Below the pieces are notes generated by a model. The model saw only the letters and a program-made list of their open reading frames with translations. It did no database searches and was not told the DNA's origin. Positions 35,339-43,613 of a stretch of DNA of 64,000 nucleotides are shown piece by piece. The DNA is from Paenibacillus sp. JJ-223 (GTDB taxonomy: Bacteria > Bacillota > Bacilli > Paenibacillales > Paenibacillaceae), in assembly GCF_927798175.1 (NCBI RefSeq), contig NZ_CAKMMP010000013.1, forward strand, positions 124,001-188,000, written 5' to 3'. A program made the translations under genes and the position numbers. Within the stretch, counting starts at the first letter, position 1. Each line of letters opens with the position of its first letter.

Positions 35339-36693
35339 GCCATAGAGATGCGAGAATCGAGCATTATTTGGATCAAGTCTGCCAGCAAGTCAAGGCTCGT
35401 GAGGTTCATCCTGATCTAAGGGATGAGATCGGCAGCCACCTTGACGAGATTTTTTACGAGCGGCAGCAAGAGGGGGACACGCCGGAGCAGGCAGCATCTT
35501 ATGCGATTGCACAGATGGGAGACCCGTTGACCATCGGCAAAAGCATGCACCGGCTTCATCGGCATCGCATCCATTGGGGCGTGGTGTTGGGGGTGCTTGC
35601 CTTGTTTTCGGTGGGATTGCTGTTAATGTGGATTTATGCAACACGTTTTTCGGTTTCAAAAGTTGAGGATTTTTCTGTTATTTATGGACAATCATTCATT
35701 AACTACATATTTTATAGTGTGTTAGGTATTTTTGCTTTGATATTCTGCATGTATTACGACTACAGAAAATGGAGAAATGCAGCTTGGGGCATTTACATTC
35801 TGTTCAATCTGCTGTTATGGATAAATCCATTTACAACTCCAGTCATAAATAGTTCGCGATGGCTTTCCCTCTACGGCATTAGCTTACATCTTTCTGGATT
35901 CGCAGTATGGGTGTTACCACTCGCTATTGGAGCGATCATGCTGCGTAAATTGCGGACTAAATGGGGGATGAAAAGTGCTCTGCAGTATTGGGTGCTTGCC
36001 GCAATACCCATGACTCTGTTTGTCTATATGGATGATTGGGTACGCCTAACGTTATTTGTTGCCGTTTCTATTGTGCTGTTTGGATGGATTTCACGAAGAT
36101 GGAAATTAACTTTGCTTGCAGGCATGTTTGTTGTTTCTGGAGCAACTGTGTATTTGTTTCAATCCGAAGCCCACAAGCACTTGGAACGTTTTGCGGTAGT
36201 GTTGGATTTGCAAAATGATCCTTTAAATACTGGTTGTTATAATCGTTCCATCATAGATACTACTCAGTCTGCTGGTTGGTGGGGTCATGGTTTGAATGGA
36301 ATCACTTTTGACAAATTTGATATATGGCACACCGACTATCCCGGCGTTGTGCTCATTGACGTGTTTGGTTGGACGGCAGGGATTGCGATGTTTATCGGTA
36401 TGATCTGGTTTGTGGTTACGATGTTAAAGGCAAGCCTGCGCGTTAAGGATGAGTTTGGTCAAATGATTATCTTGGTGATTACGTCTGTATTTGCTTTTCA
36501 ACTGCTCTATTCGCTAGCTATGACTACGGGAAGGGTTCCTATTCTGAGTATTAAGTTCCCAATTATTGGTTATGGTGGGTTTCTATTAACTCTTGAATAT
36601 GCCATGATTGGCTTGCTGCTCGGCGTATATCGTCGCAAAGACACAATTCCTCTGGTTCAAAGCGATACGAGAGGGTTAACCGAAAGCAAGTAA
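35335..36693 (+). CDS. HAAS (permease prefix) domain fused to a SEDS (FtsW/RodA/SpoVE) membrane protein
   Basis: 452 aa from the ATG at 35335 (MSHRDARIEHYLDQV). Residues 1 to ~70 are the HAAS/permease-prefix domain (VHPDLRDEIGSHLDEIFYER, AIAQMGDPLTIGKSMHRLH). About ten membrane segments follow. The C-terminal third matches SEDS glycosyltransferases: WWGHGLNGI, the HTDYPGVVLIDVFGW loop (Asp at the catalytic position of HTDFIFA), DEFGQ, GRVPILSIKFPIIGYGG. The PadR-HAAS coupling suggests a regulated, non-housekeeping SEDS polymerase, perhaps stress- or sporulation-related. Base composition drops sharply after ~35630: the membrane part is much more AT-rich than the HAAS part and the flanking genes. 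Confidence 0.8.
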   Translation: MSHRDARIEHYLDQVCQQVKAREVHPDLRDEIGSHLDEIFYERQQEGDTPEQAASYAIAQMGDPLTIGKSMHRLHRHRIHWGVVLGVLALFSVGLLLMWIYATRFSVSKVEDFSVIYGQSFINYIFYSVLGIFALIFCMYYDYRKWRNAAWGIYILFNLLLWINPFTTPVINSSRWLSLYGISLHLSGFAVWVLPLAIGAIMLRKLRTKWGMKSALQYWVLAAIPMTLFVYMDDWVRLTLFVAVSIVLFGWISRRWKLTLLAGMFVVSGATVYLFQSEAHKHLERFAVVLDLQNDPLNTGCYNRSIIDTTQSAGWWGHGLNGITFDKFDIWHTDYPGVVLIDVFGWTAGIAMFIGMIWFVVTMLKASLRVKDEFGQMIILVITSVFAFQLLYSLAMTTGRVPILSIKFPIIGYGGFLLTLEYAMIGLLLGVYRRKDTIPLVQSDTRGLTESK

Positions 36694-36759
36694 CATTGAT
36701 GTTAATATTTGGCGTTACATAAGAACATGCGGGCGATGCCAGCTGCTGCAGCAGCGGCT

Positions 36760-38535
36760 TCACCCTTGCGTCGATGTAGACGGGAACCAAATGTGCCTTA
36801 AATTCACCCATCCTTGACTGTTAAAGGACAATCCCCGAACGGAAGGCAAATAGGCCGTTTCCATTGGTTTTTCGGAAAGGGTGATGAGTAAATGTTCTTT
36901 AGCGAGTTCTTCCTCGATCTTATCCAGAACGGACATGCGTTCATCTCCTTCCGGTGAGGTCATGACGAATCGCAGCATGTTCTGGATAACGTGTTTGGCC
37001 GTATCGTGCAAATGCTCCGACAAAGTGAGGTACAGGTCATACCTGCGCAGCTCTTCGTCCCGGTCGCGGATCAGCGAAAAGAGGATCAGATCCGATTCCA
37101 GCCGCAGTTCTCCTTTGAATTGTTCCATGGGCGCGGAACGAACGGTACAGTTGAAACCATGCTGCTGCAGCTTCTCCGCAATGATCGCAGCGTTTTGCCT
37201 GTACTGCGGAATGGTTGCAATGACGAGTAGGGGCGCAGAGCCATCGGCAGCATCTTTCGCTGAAGGGAGCTCATCCATGAACTTGTGCGAAGCGGAAGAC
37301 GATGCTGTCTGAATGTCATTTCTCTCGGATAGAACGCCTGTAAGGCAAGCGTATACGCGTGCCCGTACGGCCGGATCGCGAAGCGGTCCGGTTTTTTGCG
37401 TATTGCAGGTCATCAATTTGCGCACGGTTACGCCTGCTCCAACTTGACTCCATTCGTTCCCGGAAGGGTTGGACGGATTATGCACCAGATGGAAAAATGG
37501 GGTTTCTTCGTTATGATGCTCTGCCAGTTCATGGCGCGAACTCCAAGGAATTTGCAAGATTTCAACCCGGTCCAGATGCGCCCTGCCTTGAAAATAAGAC
37601 GGGAATGCTTCCAGCATGCAAACATGCCGGTCCCAGCGGGTGACTTTGAATGGCCCGGTTCCGATGGGGATAGACATGGCGGTCGGATCATCCGCCGCAG
37701 TCTCCGCATCCAATGGAAACTGCCCGGAAGGCACGATGGCAGCCCGACTCGTCGATAGAAAGGGCAGGAACAGTTCATGAGCCGTATGTAACTTGAAGCG
37801 CACGGTTAAGGGATCAAGCGCATCGATCGTCTGAATCTGCCTGCTCACATCCCGGTAAAGAGTGCGGCGTTCGGTACGCTTTAGCCGTTCGAAGGTAAAC
37901 ACCACGTCGCTTGCGCCAAATGTCCGGCCGTGGTGGAACGTAATGCCTTTGCGCAAATAAAACGTCCAGGTTGTCCGATCCGCGCTCACATCCCAAGTAT
38001 GGGCAAGGCTAGGAGAGATTTCCCCCTGTTCCCCACGTTGCACGAGGCCATCAAAAATATGGCTCGTCACAAACGATTCGGCCAGCAAATTGATATAGAG
38101 CGGATCGAGTGCGTGCAATTGCTGCCTGAGCGGCAGTCTCAGCGTATCAATCGGTTGGTTGTTGCTGCCCGCCTCGGTGTGGTGGCCCAAATAACCGAGC
38201 AGCCACTGGTTCAGCTGTTCCTGCAGCAGGCCAGAATCGACAAACGTGCCAATCTGCTCGGCAGCCTGTTTTACATCGCGGCGGTTCATCGCTTGCAGCA
38301 TGTACTGGGAAGCGATTTGTTCCGCAGGTGCAAGAAGGGTGAGCGTCGATCGTTGTCCACGGCCACGGCGGGAGGCCCAGTCGATCCAGCCGGCGGCTGC
38401 CATTTTCTTGACGATCGTCAGGGTGCTCCGATGCGTACAGTCCAGCAGCTCGGCCAGCTCGGCGAGCGTCACTTCATTTCTTGCCGCGTGACCATATCGA
38501 TGATGCAGCTGCAAATACTGTTGCTCGAGTTTCAT
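36760..38535 (-). CDS. SgrR family regulator (HTH plus extracellular-binding-protein type domain)
   Basis: 591 aa. An N-terminal winged HTH (residues 1-~115; ARNEVTLAELAELLDCTHRS, GWIDWASRRGRGQRS) is followed by a cytosolic SBP_bac_5-type domain (about 160-590; LAESFVTSHIFDGLVQRG, WTFYLRKGITFHHGRTFGASDV). This is the SgrR_N plus SBP_bac_5 architecture, in which the binding-protein-like part senses a small molecule. Start at 38535 (MKLEQQYLQLHHRYG). It is divergent from the DUF4173 gene across a 129-bp region holding a 13-bp inverted repeat. Confidence 0.85.
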   Translation of the reverse strand: MKLEQQYLQLHHRYGHAARNEVTLAELAELLDCTHRSTLTIVKKMAAAGWIDWASRRGRGQRSTLTLLAPAEQIASQYMLQAMNRRDVKQAAEQIGTFVDSGLLQEQLNQWLLGYLGHHTEAGSNNQPIDTLRLPLRQQLHALDPLYINLLAESFVTSHIFDGLVQRGEQGEISPSLAHTWDVSADRTTWTFYLRKGITFHHGRTFGASDVVFTFERLKRTERRTLYRDVSRQIQTIDALDPLTVRFKLHTAHELFLPFLSTSRAAIVPSGQFPLDAETAADDPTAMSIPIGTGPFKVTRWDRHVCMLEAFPSYFQGRAHLDRVEILQIPWSSRHELAEHHNEETPFFHLVHNPSNPSGNEWSQVGAGVTVRKLMTCNTQKTGPLRDPAVRARVYACLTGVLSERNDIQTASSSASHKFMDELPSAKDAADGSAPLLVIATIPQYRQNAAIIAEKLQQHGFNCTVRSAPMEQFKGELRLESDLILFSLIRDRDEELRRYDLYLTLSEHLHDTAKHVIQNMLRFVMTSPEGDERMSVLDKIEEELAKEHLLITLSEKPMETAYLPSVRGLSFNSQGWVNLRHIWFPSTSTQG

Positions 38536-38569
38536 GATGGAATGCCTCCAGTCCGAGAAATAGTAGTTT

Positions 38570-38621
38570 GTAAAATAAGAAGTTTTCCGAATCGAATTTT
38601 CTATTTATCTTCTTATTTTAC
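38570..38621. promoter_or_regulatory. 13-bp perfect inverted repeat between sgrR-like and DUF4173 genes
   Basis: GTAAAATAAGAAG (38570-38582) and CTTCTTATTTTAC (38609-38621), 26 bp apart, symmetric between the two divergent starts. Each arm may be an operator half-site for the SgrR-like regulator, or each arm may include a promoter element. Confidence 0.5.
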
Positions 38622-38664
38622 CATCTAGAATGGAGAGAAGAACATCTAAATGGAGGGCATTTCC

Positions 38665-40290
38665 ATGATTGAGAACATGTTGTCGTCTCCCAAAAGGGCG
38701 CCGATTACGCTATTGGCAGCGATCGTGCTGGCTATACTACACCAGTATTTGTTTTTTGAGAAAACGCCGGGGATATCCTATCCGCTCTTTGTCATCCTGT
38801 TTTACGGCTTTATGTTGTCCTTTGCCAAAGACCGGTTGCGGGCGAAGACGTATATGGACTTATTTTTCGCCGGGAGTATTCTACTTTTATCGCTAACGCT
38901 TGTGTTATTTGATAACCCGCTGTTCCGCATTCTTAATGTTATGGCCGTACCTGGGCTTGTTTCTTTACATATGGCATATTTGCTTGGACGAAAAAAGCGG
39001 AATTGGTGGGAGCCCGGCTTGATCGGAACGGCTTTGGACCATTTGCTGCCGCAATTCATCCGGCACTGGAAAACGCTCGTCCTGATGGCATCCAAAACGG
39101 GCGGTAAAGGTAAAGGCATAAACCGGACGCAAAAAGCGATTGTGCTGAAAATATTGGCAGGGCTTGCGATATCTTTTCCGATCCTGATCATCGTTTTGTC
39201 ATTGCTCAGCTCGGCGGACGGCATTTTCAGCCAACTTGTTTCCGGCATTCCGCAATGGCTGGATCAATTATCGTTTGGGGAAGGTTTCCCGCGAATCGTA
39301 TGGGTGGTCGTTGCAAGCTTGTTGTTTTTCGGATACGTATGGGGATTTGTGCAGCCCATGACGTATGAGGCCGAGAAAAGAGAGAATGCTTATTGGAAAA
39401 ACGGAATGAAGGTTTACGGACCAATGCCGCTTGAAACGGGAACGGAAACGGATCCAGCGGGAGACGCAGCTACTAAAAAGGCAGTGGCAGGCCAGTTTTA
39501 TGGAGCTCAGTCAACCAATCCGCAGCCCGTGAAGCTGGATCCGCTGATCATGGGGACAATCCTTGTGGTTATTAACAGCGTGTATGTACTGTTTGTGTTC
39601 GTGCAGTTTGCGTACCTGTTCGGGGCGGGGGAAGGGAACCTGCCATCGGGAATGACGTACGCGGAATATGCTCGCAGCGGCTTTGCGGAGCTGGTATTGG
39701 TCACGGGCATCAATTTTGTCATTTTGACGATCGCTTTGCAGTTCACCAACACGGTTGGAAGCGTGGGCACGCGTGTCCATCAAGTGCTGTTGTTTATTAC
39801 GGTTGGATGTTCAGCCATCATGCTCTACTCGGCATTTGCGCGTCTGCTGCTTTATGAGCAGGCTTACGGCTACACCTACATCCGTTTTCTGGTACATGCG
39901 TTTATGATCTTTCTTGCGTTTCTATTGCTGATTGCCAGTTTGCGTATTGTACGCACAACGTTTCCGATGTGGCGCTGGGTTCTGGCGCTCTCCTTGACGG
40001 CCTATGTCGCAGTCAACTATGTTGGCATGGATCGAATCATTGCCGAGCGGAATATCGAGCGTTACCATCAGTCCGGGGACGTGGATGCATCTTATCTGGC
40101 AGGATTGTCTGCCGATGCCGTTCCGCTGCTGAGTGACTTTGCAAGGAAAGAAAACGAAGAATTGAAAGCATTGCTGCTGGAGCGGCGGCAGCAGCTGGAG
40201 GCGGATGGCTCGGTTCATTCATGGCCTTCGTTCAACATTGCCAAATATCGGGCCCTGCATGAATTGCAAACATTGGCAGCAGAAGAGTAA
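38665..40290 (+). CDS. DUF4173-type polytopic membrane protein
   Basis: 541 aa from the ATG at 38665 (MIENMLSSPKRAPITLL); GGAGGG stands seven bases before it, inside the alternative start at 38650. Around 12 hydrophobic segments, with a charged loop near residues 240-280. The C-terminal cytosolic tail is rich in Glu/Arg (ENEELKALLLERRQQLEAD). FPILIIVLSLLSSADGIFS is characteristic of the DUF4173 family, whose function is unknown. It is divergent from the SgrR-like gene, which may control it. Confidence 0.7.
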   Translation: MIENMLSSPKRAPITLLAAIVLAILHQYLFFEKTPGISYPLFVILFYGFMLSFAKDRLRAKTYMDLFFAGSILLLSLTLVLFDNPLFRILNVMAVPGLVSLHMAYLLGRKKRNWWEPGLIGTALDHLLPQFIRHWKTLVLMASKTGGKGKGINRTQKAIVLKILAGLAISFPILIIVLSLLSSADGIFSQLVSGIPQWLDQLSFGEGFPRIVWVVVASLLFFGYVWGFVQPMTYEAEKRENAYWKNGMKVYGPMPLETGTETDPAGDAATKKAVAGQFYGAQSTNPQPVKLDPLIMGTILVVINSVYVLFVFVQFAYLFGAGEGNLPSGMTYAEYARSGFAELVLVTGINFVILTIALQFTNTVGSVGTRVHQVLLFITVGCSAIMLYSAFARLLLYEQAYGYTYIRFLVHAFMIFLAFLLLIASLRIVRTTFPMWRWVLALSLTAYVAVNYVGMDRIIAERNIERYHQSGDVDASYLAGLSADAVPLLSDFARKENEELKALLLERRQQLEADGSVHSWPSFNIAKYRALHELQTLAAEE

Positions 40291-40372
40291 CACAAATGTT
40301 GTCGTGATTTTATGCAAAATCGATATGTAAGTGTTATAATGTAAAAACGAATATATGAAGGGGGTGAATCTC

Positions 40373-40726
40373 TTGTTTGAGCTTCACGAATGGTTGCCGT
40401 ATATTTTCTCCATCGGCCTGATCGTCACGGTGAGTTACGCATATATTGCGCATTTGCACTGCGGACTGGCCGAGTTCTGGGTGAAGGGCGGAGCCGGTGA
40501 TTATTGGGGCTCCGGCCCGCCGGCGATGCCGATCGAAACGCAGCATAAGCCCGAAAGTTTTTGTCGCAAGGTCAGACGCAGACAGGCCCCGGATGACGAT
40601 GAACCCGATTGTCACTCCTCGTTGAATGGACGGATGGACAACACACAACGAGGAGGATTTAAATGGAGCATCAATCGAACAAGAGATTCACGCTTAATAC
40701 GGGACGGTTACGTATACTTGGTTTAA
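40373..40726 (+). CDS. MifM-like regulatory leader peptide upstream of yidC
   Basis: 117 codons from the TTG at 40373, which follows GAAGGGGGTGA; the ATG at 40355 precedes this RBS. A TATAAT box is at 40334-40339. The N-terminus has one membrane segment (WLPYIFSIGLIVTVSYAYIA), then a soluble region. A basic-to-acidic stretch follows, CRKVRRRQAPDDDEPD (codons at about 40562-40609). The MifM arrest segment of Bacillus, as I recall it, has the same arrangement: basic/hydrophobic residues followed by a DEED cluster. Just after this stretch the mRNA forms a 10-bp hairpin that hides the yidC RBS. The frame continues 64 bp into yidC, out of frame. By analogy it would sense membrane insertion by stalling and switch on yidC. 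The function is inferred. Confidence 0.7.
   Translation: MFELHEWLPYIFSIGLIVTVSYAYIAHLHCGLAEFWVKGGAGDYWGSGPPAMPIETQHKPESFCRKVRRRQAPDDDEPDCHSSLNGRMDNTQRGGFKWSINRTRDSRLIRDGYVYLV
40615..40655 (+). promoter_or_regulatory. Hairpin sequestering the yidC Shine-Dalgarno sequence
   Basis: CTCCTCGTTG (40615-40624) pairs perfectly with CAACGAGGAG (40646-40655), loop 21 nt. The 3' arm contains most of the AGGAGG RBS (40651-40656) of yidC. The 5' arm lies 5-15 nt after the acidic cluster of the leader ORF, so a ribosome stalled there would cover it and free the RBS. Confidence 0.8.
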
Positions 40727-41529
40727 TGGCGGCGCTGCTGGCGGTATTGGTATTATCCGGCTGCAGCGGCAACGTGACGGAAATCAACTCATCGACGCCT
40801 GGCTTTTTCAATCACTACGTGGTCTTCCCGCTGTCCTATCTCATTCAGCATATCGCCACTTTTTTTGACGGAAGCTATGGGGTAGCGATCATTCTGCTTA
40901 CGCTGGTCATTCGTCTTGCCCTGCTTCCGCTTATGATGAGACAGGCCAAGTCCCAGCAGGGGACACGGGCGATCATGAACAAAATGAAGCCGGAGCTGGA
41001 CGCCCTCAAGCAGAAATACGAAGGCAAGTCCGATGCGGCCAGCCGCCAGAAGCTCTCGGAAGAAACGATGGCCTTGTACAAAAAGCACAATTTCAATCCG
41101 CTGAATATCGGCTGCTTGCCGCTCTTGATCCAGCTTCCGATCTTGTCAGGAATCTATACAGCCATCCGGTTGACGCCGGAGCTGTCGTCGCATTCGTTTC
41201 TCTGGTTCAAGCTGGGGTCGCCGGACATTGCGCTCGCCATCGTGGTAGCGGTCATTTATTTGATCCAGTCCAAAGTATCGCAAGCCAACATGCCGCCTGA
41301 GCAGCGAAAACAGTTTGCGATCATGGGATACATTTCTCCGCTGATGATGGCCTTCTTTTCGTTCTCTGCTCCTGCCGCAATGCCGCTATATTGGACAGTC
41401 GGCGGATCATTCCTGCTGCTGCAGACACTCCTGTTCCGCAAGCTGTATCCGGTGGACGTTCCGGAAGAGCCGGCAGAGGTGCCAACGAAAAAGGTCAAAT
41501 CGGGAAAAGCGAAACCGGCGAAATCCTAA
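40663..41529 (+). CDS. yidC: YidC/Oxa1-type membrane protein insertase (YidC2-like lipoprotein)
   Basis: 288 aa. Lipoprotein signal with lipobox VLSGC (Cys at ~31). Five membrane segments make the YidC core. The hydrophilic-groove Arg is in LLTLVIRLALLPLMM, the coiled cytosolic loop is MNKMKPELDALKQKYEG, and NPLNIGCLPLLIQLPILSG is conserved. The C-terminus is Lys-rich (KKVKSGKAKPAKS). It inserts membrane proteins alone or with SecYEG. The RBS is AGGAGG, six bases from the ATG, and lies in the hairpin described at 40615. The context matches the mifM-yidC2 arrangement, in which the second insertase is made when the first is limiting. Confidence 0.95.
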   Translation: MEHQSNKRFTLNTGRLRILGLMAALLAVLVLSGCSGNVTEINSSTPGFFNHYVVFPLSYLIQHIATFFDGSYGVAIILLTLVIRLALLPLMMRQAKSQQGTRAIMNKMKPELDALKQKYEGKSDAASRQKLSEETMALYKKHNFNPLNIGCLPLLIQLPILSGIYTAIRLTPELSSHSFLWFKLGSPDIALAIVVAVIYLIQSKVSQANMPPEQRKQFAIMGYISPLMMAFFSFSAPAAMPLYWTVGGSFLLLQTLLFRKLYPVDVPEEPAEVPTKKVKSGKAKPAKS

Positions 41530-41584
41530 GTTGTTTGGCATAGGCGCAGTACAATATGAAGAACAAGTAATCCAATGGCTATAG

Positions 41585-41621
41585 CAAAAAAGCCTGGTCC
41601 GCGATGGATCAGGTTTTTTTT
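41585..41621 (+). terminator. Terminator of yidC
   Basis: Stem CCTGGTCC/GGATCAGG (one G-U pair) with loop GCGAT and a run of eight T. Confidence 0.85.
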
Positions 41622-41703
41622 GTATCCCCTCATTGCCACCTGGTTTGACTGAAGAATCAGGATCGATGGTTTCGGGATAACATATGTTTCTGGCAATTGA
41701 CCA

Positions 41704-42780
41704 TCATGCAGACCCGTCGGATAACTGGAAGCGGGAGACAAAATGCCAAATCAGCTCCCGCCGCGAGGAGACGCCCGTTTTGGAAAAAATCGATTTCAGA
41801 TGATCCTGCACCGTGTATGCCGATATGTGCATGGCTGCGGCAATGTCTTTGGACGAATAGCTGCGCAGGACAAATCCGAGCAGCTCCCGTTCGCGGGTTG
41901 TGAGCCCATGACGCTCCGCCAGCAAAGGCAGCAGTTCCTGCGGCATCGCCTGCTCCAGCCTAATGGCAACCTGGTCAGGACCGGACGACGTTTGCATACG
42001 GCTTGCTTGCAGCACCAAATAACGTCCGTCCGGAAGCTGAAAACAGGTTTTGGAAGGGGAGGCAGCGGCCTCACGGAAAATGACGTGGGAGCTGACGGCC
42101 CGAACCGGGCGAGGCAGGACGTCGGGGCCAATCTGCTCAAGCAGCCGCATCTGGGTTAACCAGTATCGGGCGGCCATGTTAATAGACAGCAGGTCGAGTT
42201 TATGCGATACGATCATCAAACCCGGCTCGACGGGGCTTTCACTACGGATTTCGTCCAACAGGGTCAGGCTGGTCAAGCGCAGCATGCGCGCCATCGATTC
42301 TGCCGCTGCCGCGATGAACTGTTGTTCTTCTTCGGTAAACCATGGTTGACCCGCTCTGCGATAAAGGGTCAGATATCCCCAGCATGCGCCTTCGCTGACC
42401 AGTACGGTGCGCAGCTCGTCTCCGAATCCGGCAGGCAGCAGAATGCGGTCATAGCGGGGACTGTATTGCGATCGTTCGTGAACCGCTTCGCTCAAGCGGG
42501 CCGCGTGTTTCCCCGTACGGATCATATCCGCGTATTTATGGTGGTCCTCTTCGGCATATTCGTTCAGAAACAGTTGGTTATGGATCGATTCGATGCCGGC
42601 TTCCGTCACCGCCCCTGTGGACAAAAGCGTCTGGGGATCTACGGTCGTAAAACAGTAGGCATCATAGGGAACGATGTTTTGAATTCGATGCAATACGGTT
42701 TCCCGATAGGTGCGCGATGTCCAGGTTTCTTTTTCGAGAGAGGTGATGCGATTTAAACTGCGGTCCGGGTATGCGATCAA
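41704..42780 (-). CDS. LuxR-type transcriptional regulator with a GAF-like sensor domain
   Basis: 358 aa. The N-terminal ~170 residues have a GAF-like layout (IVPYDAYCFTTVDPQTLLST, GYLTLYRRAGQPWFTEEEQQ). The C-terminal ~65 residues are a LuxR/NarL HTH (GLTTRERELLGFVLRSYSSK, ISAYTVQDHLKSIFSKTGV). There is no receiver domain, so it probably senses a ligand directly. It is divergent from the methyltransferase/dehydrogenase pair, with an 18-bp inverted repeat just upstream of their -35, so activation of that pair is likely. Confidence 0.85.
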   Translation of the reverse strand: MIAYPDRSLNRITSLEKETWTSRTYRETVLHRIQNIVPYDAYCFTTVDPQTLLSTGAVTEAGIESIHNQLFLNEYAEEDHHKYADMIRTGKHAARLSEAVHERSQYSPRYDRILLPAGFGDELRTVLVSEGACWGYLTLYRRAGQPWFTEEEQQFIAAAAESMARMLRLTSLTLLDEIRSESPVEPGLMIVSHKLDLLSINMAARYWLTQMRLLEQIGPDVLPRPVRAVSSHVIFREAAASPSKTCFQLPDGRYLVLQASRMQTSSGPDQVAIRLEQAMPQELLPLLAERHGLTTRERELLGFVLRSYSSKDIAAAMHISAYTVQDHLKSIFSKTGVSSRRELIWHFVSRFQLSDGSA

Positions 42781-42804
42781 ACGAAGACCTCCTTTATCGG
42801 AAAT

Positions 42805-42822
42805 ATCCCAGCCTTCTGGGAT
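42805..42822 (+). promoter_or_regulatory. LuxR-type inverted repeat upstream of the methyltransferase operon
   Basis: ATCCCAGCCTTCTGGGAT: 7-bp perfect arms with a four-base centre. A TATAAT box lies at 42844-42849 with a poor -35 (ATGGTT) starting at 42821. A dyad abutting a weak -35 is the usual place for an activator. Confidence 0.5.
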
Positions 42823-42905
42823 GGTTGTTCATATGCATCCTTCTATAATGAATTTAGGGCATATAGCCGTCAAGCCGAACTTACAACCGAAGGAGGGTGA
42901 CACCC

Positions 42906-43613
42906 ATGAAAGAACAATCTGCCCCGATGAGTTGGGATACCGTTGACGGACGTCGCTACGAGCAATCGATCGCGCATAAAATACCGGGGTACGACCGGAT
43001 GCATCAGCTGATGGAGCGGCTGCTTGCCGCAACGCTGGAAAACCAAACCGCTGCCAGACTGCTGGTAACCGGAGCGGGAGGAGGGAAAGAAATCACGCTG
43101 CTCGGGAAACGGCATCCAGGCTGGACGTTTGTCGGCGTGGATCCCTCGGCTCCGATGATTCGCCTTGCGCAGCAGCGGGTTCACGAAGCAGGCTTGGAAT
43201 CCCGGGTTCAATTGCACGATGTGACGCTGGAGGAACTGCAAGCGGGCGATCGGTATGATGGGGCAACAAGCATGTTGATGCTGCATTTCATCCAGGGCCT
43301 GGAAGCGAAGCGACGATTTTTGAACGAGGTGGCGAATCGGCTTAAGCCAGGTGCACCCTTGATCGTTTCCTCCGTGAATGCAGATCTGGCCTCGCCAGCC
43401 TACCCGGCCGTCATGAATGCCTGGAAAAGGCACATGCTTGAAGCAGGTGTTCCCGCCTCGGATTGGGAGCGTTTTGCTGCTTCATTAGGTCATGAATCCG
43501 ATCCCGTCTCGGGCGAAGAGCTGGTTCGCTTGCTTAGGGACTGCGGATACAAAAATAGTACACGCTATTTTGGAGCGTTCTGGGTGGAGGGGTACTATGC
43601 CATCCGTGCATGA
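42906..43613 (+). CDS. Class I SAM-dependent methyltransferase
   Basis: 235 aa from the ATG at 42906, nine bases after AGGAGG. Rossmann-type methyltransferase motifs: LLVTGAGGGKEITLLGKRHP (SAM-binding loop, residues ~49-68), FVGVDPSAPMI (acidic strand end), YDGATSMLMLHFI and LKPGAPLIVSSVNAD. The substrate is unknown. It overlaps the following dehydrogenase-like gene by 17 bp, so the two are translated together and probably act in one small-molecule pathway under the LuxR regulator. Confidence 0.88.
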   Translation: MKEQSAPMSWDTVDGRRYEQSIAHKIPGYDRMHQLMERLLAATLENQTAARLLVTGAGGGKEITLLGKRHPGWTFVGVDPSAPMIRLAQQRVHEAGLESRVQLHDVTLEELQAGDRYDGATSMLMLHFIQGLEAKRRFLNEVANRLKPGAPLIVSSVNADLASPAYPAVMNAWKRHMLEAGVPASDWERFAASLGHESDPVSGEELVRLLRDCGYKNSTRYFGAFWVEGYYAIRA

